This document shows positions 33,202-49,784 of a stretch of DNA of 64,000 nucleotides, in pieces. The notes under the pieces are model-generated. The model searched no databases. It was not told the DNA's origin and worked only from the letters and a program-made list of their open reading frames with translations. Location: positions 1,304,275 to 1,368,274 of the forward strand of contig OX155957.1 in NCBI GenBank assembly GCA_944548615.1, in the 5' to 3' direction. The stretch comes from Micropterix aruncella. Its lineage: Eukaryota; Arthropoda; Insecta; Lepidoptera; Micropterigidae. A program made the position numbers and the translations under genes. Each line of letters starts with the position of its first letter. Position 1 is the stretch's first letter.

Positions 33202-35899
33202 TGCAACAGCCAGTGTTGCAACCATCTTCGATGTATCTTTTCCTTTTATAAACAATTGATAATATTAAATATACATATATAAAAGTTCAGGAATAATAAT
33301 ATAAATATCAAATAATGAGTGTCAAACGCTCTCTAGATAAAAATTCAAACGCGCTCTACGCGCTAATGCGTTTTAGAATGTGCTAGAAGACCATTAGTTA
33401 CGTAGAATTTACATGGGTAGTTTGCGGTCCGGACAAAAAAAATAGCGGACGGTCATACACTTTTGGGTAGAGACGGCCCGGGACCGGTCGGGTTCCGGGC
33501 CATCATTCACATGCAGAAGAGGCCCGCCGATTCACTAGTTTTGCCGATTAGAAAATTTTATTGTGTTAAATTCAGTGCTCAATAATTCCAAGAGACACAC
33601 CCACGGTCCGGAGATTGGTTTTTTTTTCTTTTTCCTTCCATTCTTATTTTCTCGTAATTTTTTTATCTTCATACTATTTTCATAGTGGTACTTTTTGTCT
33701 TTTATTGTATAACGGTTAGCAAATCGCAAACTTTATATCAGTTTCACATACTTAAAAAACGCATAAAAATAATCTAGAAATCTCGGAGGTGAGATAAAAA
33801 TTTCTCTAATGTAGTAGAACGTTGTCGTATTCTTTTTATTAGTCTTTTTCTTTCTTTTTCTTTCTTTTTCTTTTTTTGGAATTTCCAGTCAGGCCGAAGG
33901 GTCATTTACACATTTTTTTAAAGTATACATTCGGAAAGGTACCTCATACGCTTAATTAGGTAAGATAGGTACGCGATGCAATCCGGTCGGAATTAATACC
34001 AACTATTTTTTCTTTTTCTTTCTTTTTATATTTTTTTCTGGGTTCTTCATTTATCTTTTACATTTTCCTTGTTCAAATAATATGTAAATTTTATGTTAAA
34101 AAAAGGAGGGAACCGGTTATACGAAATCGGACGCGAGGTAGACAAATTTTGACTTGGGCCTCCCAAAAGGTAGAGGGTGTGACCTCCACAAATAAAGATA
34201 CCCATAGATCCCATTTAATATGACAGCGCGTGATACCCCCGTATATTAGAAATAGGTATTCCTAAAAATTGGGTTACATTACTCGTATTGATTTCTAAAA
34301 AAATAAAAGGGAAACGGGAACAATTCTAATAGTAGCCGATAAGATTGGTTGCGGTTGGTACAGGACGGTTGCGATACACTCTAGCTATATTAAGCGTTCG
34401 ATTTTTTTATTGTTCTTAAAAGAGATGAAGGAAATTTCAATATTTGCATTTATAAAAAGAAAATATTTAATATATAAGTTCGTCGTAAAGGAGCAAAGAA
34501 ATAAAATAATATTTATAACCCGCTGGGGTGAAGGGTCGTTATATTTTTTTGGGGCTCGTCAAGCCCCCACGACGTCATCCGCGACAAATTCTATTCGTTA
34601 TATTGTCGTTCACAATAATTTTAAGGAAGGTAATTGTTGTAGCGAAAATCCAACAAAAATGTAATTTATAAAATCGAATATTACTGAATATTGTTTCTTT
34701 TCTTGTCTATTGTTATTTTTTTTCTGTCTCATTTCGTGAATAAAGCACATTTTTTTTCTCTAAACCACAACAACCTCGAGTTATAATTTTCCATTTTTCC
34801 TTGAAGACAAGAAGGTGGAGAGAGGAAATACAAAGTAAAAAAAAATAGTTAGTGACCTTTATCCTTTCTCCTTGGCTTATCCAGTAATTTTATTTTTGTC
34901 CTGTTCATTTCACTTTTTTTTTTTGCTACCGAAGGAGTAGCGTCCAAAAAAAGGAAAAAAAAACTAGTTTGACATTTTACTAAAAAATATTTCATTTATC
35001 CCTTTCAATTAGTCTGCTAATATTCTTCTTCTTCTTTTCTTTTTCTCTTTTCTTTCCTTTCTCTTGGGACCGTTTATCTCCCATACACATTGCAATATAT
35101 TTTTTTCCCATTTTTAATTAGTAGTTTTCCGCCATCGGCGTCATATTTTTTCCTATTTATTTCTTGATTATATTCATATTTTTTTTTATTTCTTGAACCT
35201 TCCCCATTTGTTCATCATTTCGTATTTCCTTTAATTTTCTTATTTTTTTTTGGCATACATTTTAGTCCATATTTACTTGTTTTATTAATATTAATTCATA
35301 TAATCCTTTACTGAGATTGCATTTCACACACTTCCGACATATTCGCCATCTATCGGCCGCGGAATGAATCAAGGTTTCCAATAATAACCGGCCACCGAAT
35401 TGAGATGGCGCTGACCGCAAGAAATACAACCGCCACAGCGGAGACTCGTAAAAAAATAAAATAAAATTATAAACTCACCGGGTTCTACTCACCCTGTTTT
35501 TCCTCTCCATACCGGACGCCTCTTAAAGGCGGACCCCATTTCAATCAGGGACACCCATAGTTTTCGTTTATAGTGCGCAACTCGCGCTCTCTGAGAGTTT
35601 CTCCCACGACCCCTCCGACGTCCTTATTCAAACGAGCAGCCAGCCTCGCAGGTGGTGTCATCCTGAATACCCCTAAATTCGCCGAGCAGAAACCTGTTTC
35701 CGGTGCAGGTCTGCTTGCATAACCAGCGAACCGTTCCAGTATTTGGTTAGTCTGGCGCCCATTGCTTCTATAGCTACATTAATATCAAATAATAAGTAAA
35801 CACCTCTTATTGACTACCAAATTGCTGTCTTGCTTAATAACAATTATATAATACGAATTACGTAAATAAAACTTAAATAAATAGAACGGTCTCGTTGCA
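33202..35899 (+). repeat. LTR 2 (2698 bases)
   Basis: Right-hand LTR, TGCAACAGCC to CTCGTTGCA. It carries about 180 bases not present in LTR 1 (33661-33838) and lacks the 471-base insertion. The T-rich pyrimidine blocks and the tail ATAGAACGGTCTCGTTGCA are shared with LTR 1. Confidence 0.88.
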
Positions 35900-35903
35900 A
35901 AGT
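35900..35903. repeat. Target-site duplication AAGT (right)
   Basis: AAGT immediately after LTR 2, copy of 25822-25825. Confidence 0.85.
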
Positions 35904-36595
35904 TTGTCTTTAATTTTAGGAAATACAAAGAAGTAGCAAGGTACGTCTGGGCTGTATGGCGGATGCGTCATCAGTTTTACATTTGAACCCTCAAATGTGC
36001 GGCCGCGTTATTGTGGTGAAGGTCGACATTGTTCAGAGGACGCCTGTCGCGAATTTTTTCTAAGACTCTGGGCAAGCAATTGTTGACGTACCAATCTGCA
36101 GGCACTATCCTATGGTCTTCGCGCGATACTGTTGTGTAATGTCCTGATTTGCCGAAAAAGAAGCAAGCATTTTCTTACCAACGCTTCGACTTTTCCTAAC
36201 TTTCGTTGCCAAATCTTCAAAAGAAAAGACCCATTCTGCCGATTGGCTTTTTCTTTTCGGTTCAAAGCAGTACAGCCAGGTTTCCCCACCTGTCAATATA
36301 TTATAGACAGACAATGATTGCCCTCCATTAGGCTTTGATATCATTTTACGACACCGCTCTACACGCAGTCGTTTCTGGTTTTCCATCAAATCATTCGGTA
36401 TCCATTGACTGCAAATCTTCCGTATCTTCAGATACACAGGTAAACTCTTTTTCACTTGACATTCCGATGCCTAATACATTACGATTTTGCTGATAATAAT
36501 TTTTAATGCCAGTCTCAGTTGATTGACGTACGGTTTCAATATTAGATTAGGTAACCGCAGTCGCCGGTCGACCTTCACGTACATCGTCGTGGAGA
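35904..36595 (-). pseudogene. Mariner transposase, N-terminal and central part, catalytically dead
   Basis: On the minus strand from about 36595 the reading begins DDVREGRPATAVT and ETVRQ (helix-turn-helix region). It continues KICSQWIPNDLMENQKRLRV and VYNILTGGETWLYCFEPKRK (frame 36455-36105), then VDLHHNNAAAH and MTHPPYSPD, and ends KIKDKL at the LTR insertion. All three catalytic acids of the DD34D core are altered: GDETW is GGETW, HHDN is HHNN, and the D following PC is Y. Several frameshifts and stops are present. The 5' end is cut at a T/A-rich tract and no inverted terminal repeat is seen. Confidence 0.85.
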
Positions 36596-36874
36596 TTTTT
36601 TTTATTTTTTTTTATTATTATTAAGGAAACTTACAGCTATTACAGTAGAAATATCTGAATTTTATTTACAGACTACAATGCCAGTTAAAAGTTTCCACTT
36701 AAAAATCGTAAAAATATACAGTCGCCTAGGAAGGGGATAGGAGGAAGTGGAGGGGAATTAAAGTTATAATTTTATTATTTTATTATTAGGGAAATTTTAT
36801 GGTTCATTTTAATATTGAAGAAAGAAAAGAAAGAAGAAAAGAAAATATATAATATAATTATTTCACTCCTTGAA

Positions 36875-36934
36875 TCCTTGAATATTGCCTTAATTCCTTG
36901 AATATTGACTTCAATCCTTGAATATTGCCTTTCA
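36875..36934. repeat. 20-base tandem repeat, three units
   Basis: TCCTTGAATATTGMCTTMAW starts at 36875, 36895 and 36915. Confidence 0.9.
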
Positions 36935-37639
36935 GAAGACCCGGAATAAGAGTCTTGTACAGTCGCAGTTGTATAAAACAGGTCAATTTCGCTTAGCTTG
37001 GTATTGCAGAAATGAGATACTCGATAAATGTAGTTATTTTGGGCGTAGTTTGTGCTTACTTGAGGTAGATGAAATAAGTTTAATTGGCGGGAAGGCCGCG
37101 GGGGTACATGGAAATTTATAAGTTGAAGCTCCACGTCTAAACCCACTGAACCACGCATACACAGAGCTACGAGATGAGTCTTCATCGACAGAAGCTTAAT
37201 CAAATAATATTCCTTGTAACTTTCTACCTGACCTTAGCCGCATCAAAAATCGTAAAAAATCATAGCCCGAAAATTTTCCCGAAGTAAATTCATTGTAAGC
37301 GATCACAATCGACTCAGCGATCACATTTGACAATCGCAATCACTTGTAATCTTAACCCTAAGAAAGCCAGTCATGGGAATGAAACTCACGACGGCATGTT
37401 TTTAACGCTCGACAATTTATTTGTTGTAGGTGTTAATGCATGCATACTAATAAATAATAGTAGCTTATTCAATAAAGGCCACTTTTACCGCAAATAATTG
37501 CATAATTGCATAAATACGGAGATCGGCCGCCTGCGGGTTGTAATAGGAAAACCACATTCCAGCGGTTAAGAGCCACTTTAAGATGTATCCATAAGGCGTT
37601 TTAGTCACTGGAGCAATATTACTCGTATTATGGCTAAAA

Positions 37640-37700
37640 TCAATAGTAGAATAGAATAGAATAGAATAACTTTATTGTGCTATAAAACATAACTTAATGA
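37640..37700 (-). mobile_element. Probable LINE 3' tail with (AATAG)n
   Basis: AATAGAATAGAATAGAATA followed by ACTTTATTGTGC; in reverse this is an AATAAAGT signal followed by a pentanucleotide tail, as found at non-LTR 3' ends. Confidence 0.4.
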
Positions 37701-38599
37701 ATATTACGCTGGTTTTATAAAAAAGACAATTTATGCACAAATGGCTTTCTTTGTAATGTGTTTAATTATCCCTTTATTCTTGCATCATTTGAAAAACTAT
37801 TTCTTCGTGTTTTCGATCAATTATTTCTTACGTTTTCAAGGTTATGTTTCTTACGTTTCTTCGCCTAGTTAGGCGACATTAAAACAGGATCACTGCATTA
37901 GTTTCTGGCATGACATGTTATCAGTTTTTTTTCTACCGGATTATCGGCTAAGACATTACAATTGTATATGTCCATTTACTGTAGATAATTGTAAATTACC
38001 AAATAAATAAATATAACAAAAATATATTTTCCATAAAACGAAAACTTTGCTTACCTTTATTATAACTTTTATACCATTATACTACTAAAATAGTTATGAA
38101 GATGAATATATTATTTGGTGCTGTGTTTTTTTTTCTTCATCTTTTTTTCCCGTTTAGAGTTCATTTCCATTCAGGTCATGTCTTTTACATTCATGTTCAC
38201 CCACAGTGTTGGAAAAAATGAAATGGAAGTAGAAAATAGTCCAAAAACTCTTGTTAGAAAGGTTTTTGCTGACGTCAAGGATTATGTCATACCTCGTCGC
38301 ACATAATGCATTCCTTGCAATCAAGCGCTCGTCTGGCAAGATAATTAAATGCAGGAAATTTGAATTTCTCTGCTGACAATGGTTTTCCATTAAAAAGACA
38401 CGCTCGAAAACAGAGTACCCATCTCTACAAAGGGCGTTCGGACGAGATTGAGGCCTTTTGCCCTCTTCAAATTAATCGACTTCCCATTAAAACTTCTTAA
38501 AAGTCGCTTTGAAATCGAACCCTCAAAGAAAAAGTAATTTGAATTTTAATATAATATGAGAAAAGATCAGACACAGGCAACAAATTGCAAGAATTAATG

Positions 38600-38800
38600 T
38601 AACTTGGGGAATAATTTAAAAGGGCTAATTATTTTAATCTACGCAGTGGCGACAGCGGTATGCGGCCTACCCACGAAAAAACAGTTTGACAGTTCTTCAG
38701 TCTACCCTGGACAACGGCGGTTGCAACATCGCCGAAACGTCAGGTGCTACAAATTTTACTCGGTAAATTAATTAAATCTTATTTAATATCTAACAACTGC
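38600..38800 (+). mobile_element. Penelope-like element end fragment with hammerhead-like motif
   Basis: Contains CTGGACAACGGCGGTTGCAA, then CATCGCCGAAACGTCAGG (38707-38744), the kind of CTG..GGC-loop-GCC-GAAAC-GTC motif seen at ends of Penelope-like elements, where hammerhead ribozymes are known. The same motif follows the Penelope-like ORF at 45082. No coding sequence is left here. Limits are approximate. Confidence 0.45.
38707..38742 (+). ncRNA. Hammerhead ribozyme-like motif, copy 1
   Basis: CTGGACAA is followed by a stem GGCG/CGCC with a loop, GAAAC and GTC. Stem II and the GAAA arm are good. The other core arm departs from the CTGANGA consensus, and stem I pairing is weak, so activity is doubtful. 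Confidence 0.35.
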
Positions 38801-39011
38801 GATAGTCTTCGATTTCCTACAAACTATAGAGTCTGCAAAAAGGTTTGTACTCAGATTAGCCTGGTTGATTTTCAATAAGCACCTTAAGATTGTCCAATAA
38901 TCACAATATAACCACATTTGGTTATCTAATAAATATTCACGCATCACCTGAACCAGTACACTCTGAAAGGTTTTCAATTCGGTCAAAGTATTCTACGACT
39001 TATTAATTAAG
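38801..39011. other. Non-coding spacer
   Basis: No supported feature. Confidence 0.35.
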
Positions 39012-39015
39012 AGTT

Positions 39016-39568
39016 TGTGGGGGACCACCCCTCACTAGACTCCAATTGCTCGTGAGTGAGGGAGTGGTGTCATCAGGGGTTTTCTCCGTAGTAAAAGTCG
39101 TTCTTGCTGAAGTTGAAGTAGTTTATTGCAGAAGGTGTTTGATGCTTGCCAGTTATAAGTCGCAGTGTGTGTAGTGTGTGAGTGAGGATGATGATCGCGG
39201 CTGAGTGGTTGAAGATTGATATTGCGGATAATGATGCGAGGTATAAGCGCGGCGGTTGTCGACTCGAAGATGATGAAGAGCGCGTGTACTTGTGGCTGAC
39301 GGGCCAGAGGATGATAAATAATCGATCGAATGTATGGACTTTTATAGCGCATTAAATGAAGCAATGCCGTAGGCGTGGGGGAAGTGAGTATGTCCGATTG
39401 AATCGATCAGAAGAAATGACATTAGTCATCGGCTGTGTCTGCATTAATTGCCGAAATTATATGGAATTCAATGTCAGTTGGCGCGTGTAATATTAAGTGT
39501 GTTTGCGGTTATGGATTTCTAGAATCTAGTTCTTTTGTTGACTCGATATGTTGGGCGAAGTACCAACA
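39016..39568 (-). mobile_element. Solo LTR (553 bases)
   Basis: On the minus strand it starts TGTTGGTACTTCG and ends GGTGGTCCCCCACA, so both ends are TG...CA. It is flanked by AGTT at 39012-39015 and 39569-39572, a 4-base target duplication. In the same orientation there is a TATA box (TATAAAAG at 39346-39339) and, about 220 bases further, an AATAAA signal (39127-39122), the order expected within an LTR. No internal region or second LTR is nearby, so it is the product of LTR-LTR recombination. The open frame 39035-39364 inside it is not a gene. Confidence 0.78.
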
Positions 39569-39572
39569 AGTT

Positions 39573-40130
39573 TAAATAAGACCTTCACTCAAGCCGCCAC
39601 AGCCATATTACAACACACAAAAGCAACATTGTATTACCGAAAGTGAGACTTAGTAAATACCAGCGTTTACCATATAATCTTAGCCTCAAAATATACAATT
39701 TGTTATTCCCGGCCTTAAAAGAATTAGAAGAGGTAGAATTAAAAATGTGTCTGAAAGGGAATCTCGCCAAATAAGCTTTTTATGGTATGACTAACTTTGA
39801 GAAGCTGGCAGAAAGCTTTAAGGAAATTGTAAACTATGATTATATCTAAAATTTTATTACTAATAAATATTAGTAATTAACCATATTATGATTATTTTTG
39901 ACTTTTGCTGATTATTTATAAGTTTTGCCGGCGGTCGCGTTGTCATAAATGTCAGTAAAAATTTAATAGTTAATACTAGTTACTTTTGTATGGCAAAATA
40001 TCGTACTTTATATAGTGATATCCAGTTTATTTATAAATATTTTTTTTATCAAACAAGGTTAATCATTAAATATGTTGGGCCCGCAAGGTAGAGTTTTGCA
40101 GTGATTTGGTTTACTTTATCTTTCTCTCGA
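39573..40130. other. Non-coding, no recognised feature
   Basis: AT-rich; a short frame at 39585-39770 (minus) has no recognisable content. Confidence 0.4.
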
Positions 40131-40330
40131 TCTGATATTTTATTTTATTTATTTATTAATTTACAAGAACTTTATATATGTCATATACACACAATTAACA
40201 TAATATGGTTGAGATGGGAGAGATTGAGCACATCCTATGGTGAAAATGTTTATCCGCATTCCTAACTAGGTCAGAGACCCAGTGATGCTGATTTTTGTTT
40301 AATAGTATCGACGAGCTGACTATTTTGATA
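40131..40330 (-). mobile_element. Possible LINE 3' UTR fragment
   Basis: TTTATTTATTTATTAATTTAC followed downstream by CCTAACTAGGTCAGAGACC resembles the 3' UTR arrangement at 20030-20170. Weak similarity only. Confidence 0.3.
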
Positions 40331-40395
40331 TTATGAACTTACGTTGCTTTGCATAATATATAAGAATATATACATACACATATATACACACATAC

Positions 40396-41075
<680 letters not shown>

Positions 41076-41275
41076 NNNNNNNNNNNNNNNNNNNNNNNNN
41101 NNNNNNNNNNNNNNNNNNNNNNNNNNNNNNNNNNNNNNNNNNNNNNNNNNNNNNNNNNNNNNNNNNNNNNNNNNNNNNNNNNNNNNNNNNNNNNNNNNNN
41201 NNNNNNNNNNNNNNNNNNNNNNNNNNNNNNNNNNNNNNNNNNNNNNNNNNNNNNNNNNNNNNNNNNNNNNNNNNN
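41076..41275. other. Assembly gap, 200 N
   Basis: Exactly 200 undetermined bases between a TA-linked repeat and a Helitron; the round length suggests a scaffold gap of unknown size. Confidence 0.98.
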
Positions 41276-41335
41276 AACAAAATGTTAACAAAAATAACTG
41301 AGTTATTTTTTTTTATAAGTGCAGCAGCCATGTCA

Positions 41336-41577
41336 TGGTGAAACTTAGAACAGAGGCTATCATAATTAAATGCGTAAACAAAATTTCGTGTCTGTGCCGT
41401 TGATCGTTGAGGAGTTCCCTCGTTGGAAGCCAACCCTGGGTGCCGCAGTCCTGCCTTGATGAAACTTAGATCGGGCTGTCATAATTGAATGCATATACAA
41501 AATTTCGTGACTGTGCTGTTAACCGCTGAGGAGTCCCCTCGTCGGGAGCCAATCCTGGGTATAGAATCAGGGCATGC
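41336..41577. repeat. 121-base tandem repeat, about two units
   Basis: AAACTTAGA starts at 41341 and 41462, followed in both by TGTCATAATT-like and ACAAAATTTCGTG blocks and GAGGAGTYCCCTCGT. The window start (1-40) holds the same sequence in copy A. Confidence 0.8.
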
Positions 41578-41983
41578 TTGCTATATAAAATGCATTGTCA
41601 TCGGAGCTGAACCAACATGTAAATTTTCAACTTCATATGATAATATTTGAGGAGTTCCTTCAATTCCTCATGGATCACATCATCAGAACAAAATTTTGAT
41701 AAAGATGTGACGAATCTGGAAGTACATCCTTTCAAATAAAAAGAATTTTTCAAAGCAATTCATAAATGAGGGATTTCTAAAGTAACAAACATTTAAAGAA
41801 TAATACGATCGAATTTATAACCTCCCCCTTTTTTTAAGTCGGTTAAAAATAAATCGGCTGTGGTCTACGATCTATAGGACCTGACAGGAAAACGAAAAGA
41901 GCTTTATCATTTGAAGGGCATGTTCACAGCAGACTAAGATGTTAAAATTTCAAATCCACACCATAGCAAAGAAGAGGAAGAAA

Positions 41984-42718
41984 TCAAGAATCACACTCAT
42001 GAAAGCAAAAATGAGAAATATTGTAGAACGGACTAACACGGATATCATAGCATATTGCAAAGGATAAATAGGTCAATAATTTATTAAAAGAAATACAAAC
42101 AAAATCAAATAATTTAAAATGTGTGCATAAGGTAAACTTAGTAATATAAATCCACAACATGACTACTCTACGGTTGTGGTAGAAAATTCCCACGCCCACA
42201 CAATTTCTAACCTCTGCCTTAGAGCCGTCTGTAAATATGATGTCCAAGCCAGGGGACCGGGACGATATAAGGTCAGAAAATACTACATTGTTTAGGGTGG
42301 GGACTGCCCTACTGGTTTTTTCATCAAAACTGTTTGAGGGATGATGTACGAAGTAGTGAGTCTGTCGGAGAAGGAAAGGTGAAAGTCTTGCTACTGATCT
42401 CTCCGCACCGTAATCGATTTCCGGATCGTAATGGAATGCCGCTTTTTCCAGGTTGACAGGAATACTGCGACGGCGCAATCGGTCATGTTGATTTTGTCGT
42501 GATTGCTGGCATTGTGTATGTTGTGCACAAAATTGTGGCATTCTCAATGTATTCGCTTGTCGTTCATTTTCAGTCGCTCTCAAACATAATTCGGACATGC
42601 CAATACGACTATTTTCATTATCCGTCGCTCGCTGATCGTCAGTGCGGCTTGCACGTGAAGTAGATCGCCGCGCATTTGACTGACTACGACGACCTATGTT
42701 ACCTATTCTTCTCGGCAT
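41984..42718 (-). CDS. Helitron Rep-helicase N-terminal fragment joined to an RNase H-like segment
   Basis: The likely ATG is at 42718 (MPRRIGNIGRRSQSNARR); the frame is open four codons further upstream. Residues 1-90 are a basic, Arg/Gln/Glu-rich region with TDDQRATDNENSR and RATENERQANTLR repeats, like the N-terminus of insect Helitron proteins. KAAFHYDPEIDY resembles the AFRYDPxIDY segment that follows there. Instead of the Rep domain, the frame then runs into LDIIFTDGSKAEV..VGVGIF, the first strand and turn of an RNase H fold as found in LINE ORF2. The C-terminal 60 residues are hydrophobic and look non-coding. Both copies share the join, so it predates their separation. It is not a functional transposase; whether it is expressed is unknown. 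Confidence 0.5.
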   Translation of the reverse strand: MPRRIGNIGRRSQSNARRSTSRASRTDDQRATDNENSRIGMSELCLRATENERQANTLRMPQFCAQHTQCQQSRQNQHDRLRRRSIPVNLEKAAFHYDPEIDYGAERSVARLSPFLLRQTHYFVHHPSNSFDEKTSRAVPTLNNVVFSDLISSRSPGLDIIFTDGSKAEVRNCVGVGIFYHNRRVVMLWIYITKFTLCTHFKLFDFVCISFNKLLTYLSFAICYDIRVSPFYNISHFCFHECDS

Positions 42719-43279
42719 TATAACGAACACTGTAAAAAGACACGGAATTGTTTTCAGTCACTCAAATCTGTCGAACATTCCTTGAGAACTTAACAATATT
42801 GAAATCCTCAGACTAAGACCAAATTTGTAGTTATGTATAAGCCTGCAAAGTCTATTTACCTTTATATAATGGCTGATCAAAGTGATTTTTTGCAAAATGC
42901 AATTAAATTCGCTTGAAACAAATCTATTCTCCAATCCCACTACCTTTTTTAAAAGAAAAAACGACGTTAAATGTAATAACAATTTCACACAGTGGCGCGT
43001 AATGAATTATGAATGGCGTAGCTGTCAAACAATAGAATCTATTGTTAGAAAATATAGAAAGCGCCATCTATTGAGAGAAATGCGAAATGGCCATCCCTAG
43101 AAGTACTAATTTCGATTTTTTCGATTTTTTAGCTGTTCCTTTGGTTTTTTTCTAAATATTTTTTTTGTAAACCACCGCTGAATCAAGCCAAACAAAATAA
43201 AAGAAAAATTATTCAAATCGGTCGTGTCATTTCCGAGATCCTGCGAGACTAACGCACGGCGATTCATTTTTATATATGA

Positions 43280-44895
<1,616 letters not shown>

Positions 44896-45130
44896 TAAGG
44901 TTTATCCAATTATCATAATCATCAAATGCTTTTTCTTTTAATTTATAATCATTCATTTTAAAATAACGTTTTGCACGGTTGGTTATGGTACCGTGTAAAA
45001 TATTATTAATCCATTTCTTTTTGTTCGATTCCTTGAATTTCAATTTTCAACGAATTGTTCGATTTCAGAAATGTCATATATCTGGACGACGGCTGAGCCG
45101 AAATATTGATATACATTTTATAAAAATCAT
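44896..45130 (+). mobile_element. 3' region of the Penelope-like element
   Basis: About 190 AT-rich bases lead to the hammerhead-like motif at 45082. The 3' end of the element could not be defined. Confidence 0.55.
45082..45114 (+). ncRNA. Hammerhead ribozyme-like motif, copy 2 (Penelope-associated)
   Basis: CTGGACGA, then stem CGGC-TGA-GCCG, GAAA (45100-45103), and a possible short stem III ATAT-TG-ATAT followed by A. Penelope-like elements are known to carry hammerhead ribozymes in their terminal repeats, and the position 190 bases after the stop fits. The first core arm has one extra base relative to CTGANGA, so catalytic competence is uncertain. Confidence 0.45.
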
Positions 45131-49179
<4,049 letters not shown>

Positions 49180-49640
49180 ATAGGAGCCAAATGAAAGCAG
49201 GTTTTAAGTCGAATAGGATATTGGTAACATATGGCGTACCGCAAGGTAGTGTTCTTGGAACTTTACTATATTAATGACATAAACGTATATCGAGCAAAGT
49301 ACTTAAAACCCTACTGTTGATTATATTAAATCATTTGTATAGGCTCATGGGTATAGGCTCCATGCATGATTGTTTCAATTTCCAGAAAAACCTTAACCGC
49401 TTCTCTATTTATTGCTAATCGAATCACTTACAGCTCAATGTTAATAAACGCTACTCGGTTCGGTTCACTAAAAAAAGGATTACAATTACACACCCATACC
49501 AACTAACTAATACCGGTATTAATTTAAAATCTGTTACCAAAGATCTAGGTATTTTAGATGATAAATTTCAATTTATCGATCATATCGATACTATCACGGT
49601 AAATACATTTGGAATTGGTTTTATTTTGACTAGTATATAA
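49180..49640 (+). pseudogene. Jockey-like LINE reverse transcriptase remnant
   Basis: Readable islands in different registers are VTYGVPQGSVLGTLL (49220 region, RT motif B), HLQLNVNKRYSVRFTKKRI (49425-49485) and LKSVTKDLGILDDKFQFIDH (49525-49585). These come from the RT palm and the segment after the catalytic motif, which itself is lost. Several indels break it. The left boundary of the tandem duplication (49461) falls inside it. Confidence 0.65.
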
Positions 49641-49752
49641 TTTTCTTAGCTACATACATAATATTAAAAGGCTTTGGCACGTTTATGTCCGCACTCAACA
49701 TGAATATTGTTTGTGAATATTGCTTGTGAAATATTTTATAGAGCATTTATGA

Positions 49753-49784
49753 AAATATATGTTCTGAATATTGAACATATATTT
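49753..49784. other. 12-base inverted repeat at a Helitron edge
   Basis: AAATATATGTTC (49753-49764) and GAACATATATTT (49773-49784) are perfect inverted arms around 8 bases, right at the start of the Helitron copy. Repeated in unit 2 at 56678-56709. Confidence 0.8.

Larger units (their letters stand above)
25826..35899 (+). mobile_element. LTR retrotransposon (Ty3/Gypsy-type integrase) with very long LTRs, inserted in a mariner
   Basis: Two long direct repeats (25826-28797 and 33202-35899) both start TGCAACAGCC and end CTCGTTGCA, the TG...CA form of LTRs. They are flanked by AAGT on each side. A PBS-like site follows LTR 1 at 28802. The 4.4-kb interior retains only an integrase fragment (29290-30114); gag, protease, RT and RNase H are not readable, and no polypurine tract precedes LTR 2. 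Removing the element and one AAGT restores continuous mariner reading (KDKL into RVTR), which confirms both boundaries to the base. It is a defective, LARD-like element. Confidence 0.88.
36596..38599. other. Non-coding stretch with small repeats
   Basis: Contains a poly-T/TTA tract (36596-36630), a 20-base tandem repeat (36875-36934) and an AATAG microsatellite (37640-37668) followed by ACTTTATTGTGC, which looks like a reversed LINE 3' end. No gene is supported; a T-rich tract plus AG at 38125-38157 resembles a splice acceptor but no matching donor was found. Confidence 0.45.
41276..43279 (-). mobile_element. Helitron 5' part, copy B
   Basis: Second copy of 1-1859, extending further. On the minus strand it starts near 43279 (TCATATATAAAAATGAATCG) and directly adjoins TA-linked repeat copy 4. 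It contains the frame 41984-42718, then the TTTTTTTAAGTCGGTTAA box (41828-41846) and a 121-base tandem repeat near the gap. The 3' end lies in or beyond the gap. The preceding host base is C rather than A, so the exact start may differ by a base or two. Confidence 0.65.

Noticed and set aside
38115..38306. Possible host exon after a T-rich tract and AG near 38155
   Set aside because: No convincing donor, partner exon or recognisable domain.
39035..39364. 109-codon minus-strand frame
   Set aside because: Contained within a solo LTR defined by termini, target duplication and TATA/AATAAA signals.
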